Shown piece after piece: positions 24,001 to 36,000 of a DNA stretch of 64,000 bases; position 1 is the first letter of the stretch; every line of letters begins with the position of its first letter. Below the pieces are notes generated by a model that was not told where the DNA came from, ran no database searches, and saw only the letters and a program-made list of their open reading frames with translations. The translations under genes were made by a program, and so were the position numbers. Source of the stretch: Saxidomus purpurata (lineage: Eukaryota; Mollusca; Bivalvia; Venerida; Veneridae); the NCBI GenBank assembly GCA_022818135.1, contig JAFMSR010000019.1, positions 1,051,728 through 1,115,727 of the forward strand, in the 5' to 3' direction.

Positions 24001-27000
24001 CTGTACACTGTTTTGTCTTCTAACTGTTCTTGAATGTATTGTACCGCTTTATCTGTAGGACTAGTATGTCTTTTGTCAACACCTTTGAATAAGAATTTAT
24101 TGTAACCTCAGTTTTAAATTTTTTAAACAATTGTCGTTTTGCATCTCTTTTTCAACGTAAATTGTGTTGTAAGTTGTATTCGTTTTCAGATTGTGGCACA
24201 CCCCTGATTGTAACAAATGGAGGTCTGAAAAATATAAATCAGTCTGGTACATTTTCTGTCCAATGCGATAATGGATACAATATTACTGGAGACGAGACAA
24301 TCAAATGTGAGGTTAATGGCAGATGGACCGATCCACCAAAGTGTGAACCAGTTTCATGTGGATTACCAGACATATCACAGAATCAAATGTTGGTATTTAT
24401 AAATGGGACAACGTTCAACGCCATTGCAAAGATGAAATGTGAAGATGGATTTACGACACTTACAAATTCAGTATTAAGATGTCTAAGTAATGGAAGTTGG
24501 ACATTTACTCCGGGATGTAAACGGATAGGTAATTTTAAAGTGTCTCACTTGAAAACATTCCAATAAGCTGAAAGTTAGTTTAATAGGAACACACTGTTGC
24601 GGCCTTCCAAACATACCAAATAGCGGATATGAAGGAAATGTCTTTACAAGCTTCGGCAGTACCTTGCATGTATCATGCAATGTGGGGTACTCTTTATTAG
24701 GAACTCAGGCTATCCACTGCGGGCAAGATGGAATGTGGGGTCAACTGCCAACATGCAAACTTGTCCAATGTGGGTTTCCGAAAATTCCGTCAAATGGAGC
24801 CATTGATAGCATACAAGGAATGACATTGAACAAAACCGCTGTAATTAAATGTATCAGTGGGTTTGTCTTGAAAGGAACAAGTGTCTCGTATTGTTTGGCT
24901 AATGGAGAATGGTCAGAAAGTCCACAATGTATTCCAGGTACAGATGTTTTATACAATGAAGAGATGGCTGTTTTTAAATATGAATGATGTTAAAAGTAAG
25001 ACGTTGTAAAATAAGATAAATACAAAACTAACATTTTCATTTTGCTTTAATGATGTGTAAACTTCTTTTAAAGGTATGATTATCTGCGATTAAGAATTCG
25101 TCAGGAAATATTTAAAATCGTTCAGAATATGTGTCTTTATTGTGTTGATAGTGTTAGATCTCCTTTACAATGTTAAAATCAATTGTAGATTGTGGTTTAC
25201 CTCCTAATATATCGAATGGTGATATTAAAGAGCTTTCTTACACGAGATTTAACAGTTCATTCTACGTTGAATGCGACGAAGGTTATGTTCTAACAGGGCA
25301 TGGAACCGTCCGATGTGGTAGTGATGGAAAATGGAGTGCTCTTCCTGCTTGCATAACCCAGACTGGGAAGCAATTACAGATACATGTACCTATAGCCTGT
25401 ATTATTTATTCAAGTACATATATTCGTCCAAAATGAAAATATGTTCGAAGGATGATAAAAAGTGTATGTACACATATATATATTTCGAAAGTCTTTTCGA
25501 TCTCAAAAAGATCTAACGAACCACATGATGTTGCTCGTGATTTCAAAGAGAAACAAAATCAAATTATTCATGATTATGAAATAAAATTTCTCACGTTTCT
25601 TTACTTTTGGAACAGGGATTAAGGTTTACCCAATATACCCAAATATATCATTGTATTGTATACAGTGATCCATGCTTCGGGGAACCGTGTCATAGATTTT
25701 TGAAAAAAAAAGTTAAATTTTTATGTTTATTATTGGAAAGCTAGGTGGATATAATCGTCTATCGCGGTATTATGAGCATTTAAATATTTTGAAGACATAT
25801 ATCAGAAAACTGTCGCACGGTTAAAAACGTTCGAAGATTGTTTCAGGAGCTACCTTAAACAGATATACAAAGTAAAGAGGAAAAGCCGTAAGACTTCGGT
25901 GTATTATAAGGCAACTGATCAGAACATACTGTTTATTATGCAGATTGTGGAGTTCCTCCCAATATAACAAACGGTGTGATCCGAGAACACAGCAGTACGG
26001 ATGTGACAGATAAATTTTACGTTACCTGTAAGGAGGGTTTCGTTTTGACTGGTGACCATATTCTTAGCTGTGATTCGTATGGTGCTTGGTCTGACCTTCC
26101 AACTTGTGGGCCTACATCCCTAATAATCGGAAACTTCTTTCTATCAACGGGACGACGTTTAACTCAGTCGCACATTTGAAATGTGATGAAGGTTTTCTTA
26201 TGGACGGGAGTTCGTACATTACGTGTTTAAGCAACGGCAGTTGGTCAATGGTTTCACCATGTGAAGAAATAGGTAATGTTTGTTTAGAAACATATTTCGT
26301 TTGAGATTTACTGCTTTCTCAGACATCAATAATGTCAAACAAGTTTTTTTCTTTCTTTTGTATTTGCTAATAATACAGTTTAAGACAATTTCATAATTTA
26401 ATTTCTCATTCTTACAAAACTCATGTTTATTCTCCTAAGTTACATTGGCAGTTAATGATACAATGCAGTACGGCAGTATAGCACACATTGTAAAAGTTAC
26501 AGGATCTTACCGTTTAAGTCCACCGAAACGGTTAAACAAAGTGACATCTTAAACAATTGTTTCTTATGAATAGCTTACTCAGAAATCATATTGAAAGTAT
26601 GCTAGTACTATAAATGAAACGTAAATTCATATTACCAATCTCAAAGTTCGGACAATAGATTTCGAACCAAAGCGTGGACGCATCTTTTAATATTCGGAAT
26701 GTGTATGTAGAAATCTTAAATTAACTTATTTAGCATGATATTAAAAGCGGTATTATCAGTTTCATTGCTATAAACACTCCTACTTATTATTTTAAAGATT
26801 GTGGCCCTGTAAACATTCCACATGGCAGCATCGTTAACTTTACTGACGCACGTTACCAAAGCACATTTTTCGTCACGTGTGACAACGACTATTCATTAAT
26901 TGGATCCTACATTGTGCAATGCGGTATAGATGGCAAATGGGTCAACTTTCCGTCTTGTAAACTTATCCCATGCGGATTACCGAACATACCGGAAAATGGA

Positions 27001-30000
27001 GCCATTGATAAAATCAACGGAACGGTTGGAAAGAAAACTGCTACAATGGTATGTCAACCCGGATTCATTATGAATGGCACAAGCATCGTTAATTGTGTCA
27101 GTCATGGAAAGTGGTCAATGATTCCAACATGTTTCCCAGGTAAGCTGTATATAAGTAAGTGATACGGCTTGCAGAAAGAACTATGATAGAACGTTTAACA
27201 ACGTTTAATGCAAATGAAGTCGACATGCGTTCTTCGTTTGACGTCAAATTCGCATATCACTTTTAAAGTTTCATCATGCCTTCTCGTTTATGTTTGTGCT
27301 ACAGTAGTCGGAACGTAACAGTTGTCACACGGAGTGCACGATACACGCACGATGTACGCACGATGTACGCACGTTAGACGCACGTTGCACGTTCGGTAAA
27401 TACACGATGAGCGATTCAGAACGATACACGATATACACGATGTACAAGCGCACGCTAACGCTACACGATAAACGGATTATACACGTTGTACGATCACTTT
27501 GGGATTTCACTTTTATCTAGACTTAGACCTTTTAATCGACCGAAAGAATAAGATCGATTAGAAGTTTCGTACCTTAACAATAAAAAATGACATCGATAAG
27601 TGTCAAAGATCCACAGTTTTCCTATCACAGTATGTGTCAAATTTGAACACCTGTCGGAGTGACTTTTGGCAGGAAATTGATCCCGATGTGCGAGAAAATG
27701 GGCGTAATTAAAGTTAATTGCCATCAACACTTTTTCGTTAAATAAATTCTACATTAAAGACACTTTTTAGGACCGTGGTATATATAATATCTTATACTGG
27801 AACCTTGAATAGATATGTAGATGGGTGTCAAGTGGGTGGGGTAAATTGACATTGAAGAAACTGAAAGCTTGAAATGGCGTTTTCGAATAAATCAAGCATT
27901 TGGAACGGGGTTTTTAATGTTATTTTGTAGTATTTATAGTTGTGATGATTATACGGCCCCTAATTTTGACCAATGTTATAATAAAAACAGTTTTGAACAA
28001 TATTTAGTTTTTTTTCCGGTAGCCCGAAAGTGAAAATTGTCCCTCTAGAAATCTAAGATTATTCTTAGAGGAAAAAAGATAATTAAAGCGAAATGCAGTA
28101 TTTATGTACTGTGGACTATGGTGATTAATTCTATATAAAGTTTTATATCATGTTACTTTATATTTTGTTTTAGTGGGCCTATTCTATAGGTGGGGTATAT
28201 AAAAACACATATGAAAAATGAACCTCCAGGAAACAGTGATATTATCTAGAGTGAAGAAGGTTATTAAAGTTATTTTTTATTTCAATGTAGTTTAATTTTT
28301 GGCACGCAGTTTCATACACTTTATGTCACTGCTACCATTCTTTTAGATTCTGAACTCCTGTCGAGGTGGTTGGAGTAATACTTTATGGGGGTAGTAATAA
28401 ATTTAAAGTAAAATTAATCAGACTGTTATGTATTATAAATTTTCTCACCCATTTTGGGATACAATTTGTAAAACTTTCTAGGATATGAACCAAAAACAGA
28501 TTAAAAATCATTTTGCAAAATTTTTTGGACCCTCTGTAGAATAATGGAATGGTCCAATTGCATGACACAACTCTGCATCCAGTGGTGGATAGCAGATTCA
28601 ATTAGAACCCTGGAGAAGACACATCTACAGCCTAGATTATACAGTCTCAAAATGCCATATATGGTGTTAACATATACATGTATGTACTGAAACATATAAT
28701 CTTATATGGAATTATATGTTTATTTGACATACTGATGATGATGAAGAAGATACAATGAACATCAATGGATGGTTAATTACATGTACTGGGCAGAAAAATG
28801 ATGTACATTCCATATCTAATTTACCTGATGGCATTTTTTACATAAGTAGTTTCATCAGTATAAAGGCTATGAGATTATAGCATTTAGATGTACACATATT
28901 TCAAAGATTGATTTTGTTTGCATCCTATGTACATAACTCTGCTGATATTATGAGGTGGTAATACATGTACATATACCGTCTCCTTTGGTCTAGAGTGGGG
29001 GAACCTATGCTGGAGGTATTTTGAATGTATATCAGCAGTTCAGAAAGCAGGAAATCCTAACCATTTTGATTTGCCTCAGCGAAAACATAATGTTATCCTT
29101 GCTAAATCGAAACAAGACGTCGATGTGCTTCATCACTTGACTATGTCGTTCTGGGAGCTATTGACACGACACATGTCAAAACTTTAAATTTCACCTCGAA
29201 GGGAACCAATGCTGGTGGTATGTGATATTTGACAACCAACAGGTGGGAAACAGTTTTTAGAGCCTAAATATTAACAGGGATCGTATATACATATAACAAG
29301 TCCTGATATTAATTAACAAGATATAACAGTTTCCATAGAATATATATTTTTATACAAAAGAAATAAGTTTTATCAAAAATGCTAACGTTAACTGGGTGAT
29401 TTTGATGTCAATATTTAAGAAATTTTCTAGCGAAATGGATCAAGTACAATTTTATCGGCTGCTGTGTCGTCACAGAGCTGCACGCGCGGCTATCACTACG
29501 TTTGCTGTATAAACATTTCATCGACTGTCACTGCTTAATGTACCCTGAAAATTTTTCTTCAACTGTTTTTCTGTTAATAGCCGTTTTTCGGAGATACCAC
29601 CAGCATAGGGATACCTCCAGCATAGGTTCCACCACTCTAGTGGTTTAGGCATCTAGCTGCCTTTGGAGTGGGAGGTCGAAGGTTCAAATCCCACCAGGGG
29701 TCCGTTCTGATATGGTTGGTTGGTGAGCCGCCAGCTAGTTAAATAATGGTTACCGTATGCCTACCTGCCTGGTGATGCAATTTAGGGGTGACACTATAAT
29801 AAACAAGCACTTTACCTTTTACTTTTATACTATACATGTAGTAGATCATTTGGAAAAATTGTTCTTGAATACACATGTAGCATTAGCAAATAAATTGATG
29901 GAAGACTGACAACAATATGAAAGAGCTAAGCAACACTCTATATTTATAAAGGGGGGTGTAACCTCACATGTTTCAAAAACCTCAATAACTATGAGACTGC

Positions 30001-33000
30001 AGAATAGAGCTCAGCAATGAAGATACTCATGTTTTTTTTGTTATTTTGGAATTTAGATATGTAGAAAGATCTAAAGAGATCTATATTTGTTAAAATTGAT
30101 GTAAGCTAGGCATTTAAGGAACTATCAGAGATGAGGAACAAATTTAATAAACCGGACAGAGTTCAAGCACCGCCTCTGCCATACTTACAGGAAAAAAGGC
30201 TCTTTGAAGGATTTCTAAAATAGATTCAATTTATGAAACTAACCAGAGGAGATCTCTCAGAAGTTCTATATGACTACATAACTATACAACCGGTCTACTG
30301 AGACCAGAGTAAATTGTGACTTAGTAATAGATGTGATGTTCATATTATTTTCTTTATTAAGCTATTAAGATTACAAACTACACACAATTAATATAGAGGT
30401 GTTCAAAAATAAAACTACAAAAATAGGTGTAAGCCGGTATCACTGGCTTTACGGGAAGTCCACATAAGCACAATTTTGCCATCTTAGCCTTAAAAGAAAT
30501 CTTATTTTTTAAAATGTTTTCTTCATTTTATACAAAATGATTATGGTACTTTTTTAGTGATATTATACTATTGTATACTTAAATAATTAAGCTCTTTGCA
30601 GAACTTACTACTTAATTTAATTAGGATCTTCAGTAAAAGAACTACTTGTAATACTAAAATACAATTATTAATCAAGTGTGAGGGTTCTCACAAGACTGAT
30701 ATATATTACAAATCTAATAAAACCTATTTCAAGGTATACAACTTGATTAAAATCAATTTTTTCTATGTGCCTCCTTCTGATGAAAGAGTCTGTTATTATA
30801 GTTAAACTGGTAAGAAAGATGCAGGTGATCAGATGTAGAATCTGTATGGCCAGTGTACAGTCCAAACCTGCAAGGATCTACTAACTGATCATGATAAAAG
30901 GGTTGATGTTTCATTCAACTGGAGGTAGTAGGAGTAGGTTTGTAAGCAGAAACCGGCTTACATTTATCCTGAACCCGCCCCCTACCCCCTCCGTCCCCAA
31001 CATATTACAGATAATAGCCAGTGATATTTGTTTAATTATAATTATTATATGGTGCCATACAGACAGTGCAAACTACCATGATACGTATTAAATTATATAT
31101 AAGATATAAATTACAGTTACAGTATTTTATAACTGAAACAGGCATGTAACAGGTACAGTGGTTGGGCAACCCCTACCAACATGTCACCCGCCACTCCCTG
31201 CTAATTTCTGTTATGTGCAGACTATGATTTGCAAAAAAATAACAAGATTGAATTTTTATGTTTTGGGATGTCAATTTAAATCAACACCCACTAACAAGTG
31301 AAAAAGCATGTTTACTACTACAATTAAAATACTAAGTACTTATTGAATATAAAAAATTGCAGTTATACAAACATTGTTTAGGATTTTGACTAGTGACCTA
31401 CAGGAAGGGGTCTGATAGCAACTGAGGTGAATTAGATAACTAATTTTATCAGTCATTTGACAGTCTAATCATTAATAGTGAAACCATGCAAGTCCAAGCT
31501 TATCCATTTCTGACTTGAATTTTAGTCACTGTGTGGTGAAAGCTATGCAGTCAAATAACCAGTGAGGGGTGTTACATTTTACAATGCACTAGATGCAAAC
31601 CTGGTCAACCCAAAGTATGTTCCAACCCGAGCTGGTTGGTAGTAAGTTTGCGCCCAGCCTAAGACGTGTGATTGATTTGTCCATTTTGTAATTTGTCGAG
31701 TATCCCATAGGACGGCCAGGTCGCACTGTTTTGCGGCAAAATGTGTTTTTTTTAAGTTTCAATTCTCCTGGCATATATTTCTGTGGGTGAGTATGGTATG
31801 TCCTGGATCATGGCCCCTAAACCAGGCCCCTTTTGTCTGCATCATCTGCTCTTACCAGATATTATTATAAACCTACATGATCTGGGCACTATGACATGGT
31901 AACTGGTAAGCCTGTTTTTAGGCATTGATAAATTTTATGAATAATAATAATGTTTTCAATAACTCTGGTCTAGAATGACTGTTTTTTTTATTTCATTGAG
32001 AACAGAGATGATAGTAAATCTGAAAATATATACAATATAGCAAGTTTTTTAGGTTGATGATGTAAAAGACAGCTCAATGCAGTGTCTATTGTTATCATTT
32101 CTGTTGTATAAATGCAGGAACAGGTTATAGAGTATTCCTGATAAATGGAACAATAATTTGCCAATCTTCCTATGATGGCAACAGACCTGTTTAGATGGAT
32201 TACAACAGCTGAAGCTACTACACCAGAGCCTGGATTTTAGACCCATCTGTGTATATATGTAGATGTCCAGAGTAAACATATCTGATATTCATTTGAGTTT
32301 CTAACTTTTGCGAGATGCGGTATGTCAGATTTGATCTTTTGTTTTCATAGGGCACTTGTAGGATAATCTTACAAAATAGCCGTGCTATATGATCTCACCG
32401 ACCAAAACCTTGACTTTCGCTCAATATTTGAGAATCTATTCCTGGCGCCCCAGTCTAAGTGGCAGAACCCCAGCCTCAAGTTCAAACAGGTCGGCAGGAG
32501 TAGAGGACAACGCACTAAGGGCCAGCTGGAGGCCTTAATTTTGGACAATATACAGACCCTTGTTTTGAATGACAATGAGGCATTTGATGAGACTCAAACT
32601 AATTAATCAGTCAAAGACACTACCTAATTACCTTTCTCTTTATGTCAGCTAACAGATATATTATTCCAATTAGGCAGTATAGGGGACGTTTTGGTCATAT
32701 GGGGGACGTTTTGGTCTGGGGACGTTTTGGTTTGGGAACGTTTTGAATTGCTTCTGACTTTAAATAATTTCGTAAAAGTGTAGTTGATTCGGCGTATTAT
32801 TTGCATCTAGCCAATAAAAAACTTGTTAACATCATACCCACGATATGTTGCTTCGGTGCAGGCGTACATTGTCTGCTGCACTTTAAGGAATGCATTGACA
32901 ACAGCAGTTTAGATAAGAAAGATGTCCTTTCCGTTGCAAAAATAGACCTAAATTTCGGATATGAGGTGAAATGTCTTCGACCTGTCCTGGAAGTCTTTCT

Positions 33001-36000
33001 CGCCCGCAACTACACTAAATAATATAAACTGAAATCAGCACTTTTTTGGGGGAGATGTGCACGCTAGGTAAAACGATTAACTACGGAATACACCATCGAA
33101 TCGTACGTATACCGTATGGATTATCGTGCATCGGGAATCGTATATCGTGTATCGTGTATAGTATATGGTGCACGTTGCACGATGAATGATACGATATGAT
33201 ACACGATATACGATTGACAAAATACACGATGAGTGCACGCACGTTATACGCACGTTACACGCACGTTATACGCACGATATACGCAAATTTTGACAACTGT
33301 TACGTTCCGACTACTGTATGGGCAATGTTGTAAAATCGTTTGTATTTGTCTTCAATTGAATTCAAACACAGAAACTTGTTATCAGTAATACTTATTTTAC
33401 TTCACAGTCAGTGATTGTTTAGATGTGTATCAAGACTCAAACTCTTCAATCAGTGGAATTTATAACGTTACCCTCTGGAAATCTAAAGAAATGATCCAGG
33501 TGCTCTGCGACATGGACACAGATGGAGGCAAATGGACGGTATGATAAAGTTCGTAAAACTATTTACGATCGTTTTTTTTTCGTATAGAAACATTTTATTA
33601 ACATTTCAACAGTGAAGGTACTGAAGGATCTCATATAAATATCTTAGAGGCGGAGAAAAGTAGCATTACTTCAAACAGTTTTCTTTATATCTATTGGTTA
33701 AGTTCAACTGACAGTGTCTCAGCGTATTAGCTAACGCGCTCATTACTGTTTCATAGCCATATACATGCTTTTGCGGCATCTTTTTTTAATTTTGAAGGTT
33801 CCAAGCGTGAATCCTGCTCTGACAAAAGATTTTTACAGGTAAACAAGAAGTCCGACATGTTTGAAATATGACAATATACATGTACATGTACATACAATTA
33901 TTCGCAAAATATTCAATGCAATTTAATAAAAAGCAGATGTCAAAGAAAGATTAAATTTTCAAGCCTAATTAGAAACGAATTATCTTTCACATTACATATG
34001 TCCTCGCTAAAAAAATCATTTTCTTGCATACCAGATGGGGATATCTGCAGATTTTACCTGGAACATCTCATCTACACCCCCCCCCCCCTTCCCTTATGTA
34101 AGACGACTCGCGTGAATTACTTGTGACGTAACGTTATAAACAATGTGACGTCACTTTCCCATACACAGCATCTGAATTACGTTTGTTTTTATATCAAAAT
34201 GCTTCATTTCGCTAAGTTTGTATTTAAATATATATTTTAAAGTGCAAGACGGTATGCAAGAAAAAGTTTTTTACCATGAGATAATTGGTTCAGATGAAAA
34301 TATCTGAACCGCGTGCTATGTAAGAAACTAATAACATAATCTTTTATGTGCAGGTTTTTCAGTATCGTTTCAATGGATCAGTTGACTTTTACAAGACATT
34401 CAGCGACTATGAAAACGGATTTGGTCATTTACACGGAGAATTCTGGCTTGGTAAAATACTTATGTCACATAGTATAATTAATTGATGAGGTAGATATAAC
34501 CACTGGTATTAAATAATGGCTTGTGTATATGTGTATAGTGATACTCAGCTATAAGTTACTTACGCGAATATTGACAAACAGAAACGTTTAATATCAATTG
34601 TACTGTAGTGTTCAGGTGCATTTTATGTAGTAAGTAAAAATGAAAAAAATCATTTCGAGGTATCTGTCTAACCTGAATGATATTGTTATGTAGTGCTTTA
34701 AAAATGTATCATTTAAAGTGACATGTAAATACTAATTAATATTGAGATGTATAGCATGTATTTGATAAGATAAAATTTACCAGTACATATATATGGTTCT
34801 GTATGAAATCAAATTACATTGTTAAGTTTCAAGTTAAGATCTGCAAATACTCGTATCCCTAAGTGGTACAATGTATATGATGTATTGCAGCTACAGAAAT
34901 AAACTACGTATGTACTGAACACATAAGCATGATGTGTACATAATGTGTGTCTCGTAGCGTTATTTCCTTTCCTTCTTACATTCGAGAATTCGATGTTTTT
35001 GAAATTATATATTTTATTCTATCACAAAACGATCTTTTGATGCCGAGGCAATTTGATTATATAACTTTATTATCCACTCGCTTTGGTAGAGGGGATATAG
35101 TAATGTGCTCCGTCCATCTGTGCGTACGTCTGCCCGTCACCATTTTGTCCGGAGCATAACTATGAAATAATGCAGTGTACAAAGACCTTAACTCTAGCTT
35201 GTCCTTTCTTTAACTATCTCCCTTTATTGATTTTTCTTATCCGGTCCATAACTCTAAGCACTGAACCGAATTGATTAACACTGCATTCGCTCACAGAGTA
35301 TATAAGGACGCAGTGAATTGTCTAAGAATCATACTAGTACCGTTATCTACTATTGAGTTGTATCCCCTCATTTAGTTTACATATAACACTTTTGTCCGGA
35401 ATATAACTCTGAAAGTATTCCAGGTATTTTGTTTAAACTTTACACACAGACAGAATACATTTAGAGAAAGTACAGTGTACAAGGACCTCAACTCTAGCTT
35501 GTCTTTTTAGCTCACCTGTGCACGAAGTGCTCACCGTCGTCTGTCTGTCTGTCGGTCGGTCCAAACTGTACCTTGACTATGCAATAGAGGCTGCATTTTA
35601 CACTGGATCTTCATACAACTTGGTCAGAATGACTACCTTGATAACATATATGTCGAGTTTGAATATGGGTCATCTGGGGCCAAAAGTTATGTCACAGGGA
35701 CAAATCATAGAAAAACCTTGTGTATGCAGAAGAGGTTGCATTTTTCATTGGAATTTCGTGAAACTTGGTCAGTGTAACTGCATTTGTGAAATCTAGGTCG
35801 AATTTGAATATGTTTTATCTAGGGTTAAAAACTAGGTCGCTCGATCAAATCATAGAAAAACCTTGTATATGGAGTAGAGGTTGCATATATCATTGGGTCT
35901 TCAAGAAACTTGGTCAATATGATTGTCTCTGATAAAATCTAGGGCGAGGTCGAACATTGATCATCAAGAGTAAAACACTAGGTCACAGGGACAAATTATA

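Larger units (their letters stand above)
27302..33316. mobile_element. 6.0-kb DNA transposon with perfect 26-bp TIRs in receptor 1 intron
   Basis: The left end (27302-27327, beginning CAGTAGTCGGAACGTAAC) is identical in all 26 positions to the reverse complement of 33291-33316. TA flanks both sides (27300-27301 and 33317-33318), consistent with a TA target duplication. Inside each end are repeated 'acgcacgttatacgcacg / cacgatatacacga' motifs in mirror arrangement (about 27335-27490 and 33070-33285). Internal frames (32382-32606 and 32801-33022) are short and unrecognised, and no transposase catalytic motif was seen, so it may be non-autonomous. A SINE with its own nested element lies inside. 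Superfamily not determined; TA duplication fits Tc1/mariner-type, subterminal repeats are also seen in other groups. Confidence 0.8.

Noticed and set aside
27302..27495. Short spaced repeats considered as a CRISPR-like array
   Set aside because: Units are irregular, mirror-imaged at the far end of a TIR element, and the genome is eukaryotic; they are subterminal transposon repeats.
35518..35796. 92-residue frame
   Set aside because: Lies wholly in the ~146-bp repeat array; the same peptide pattern recurs in the minus-strand array at 46.7 kb.
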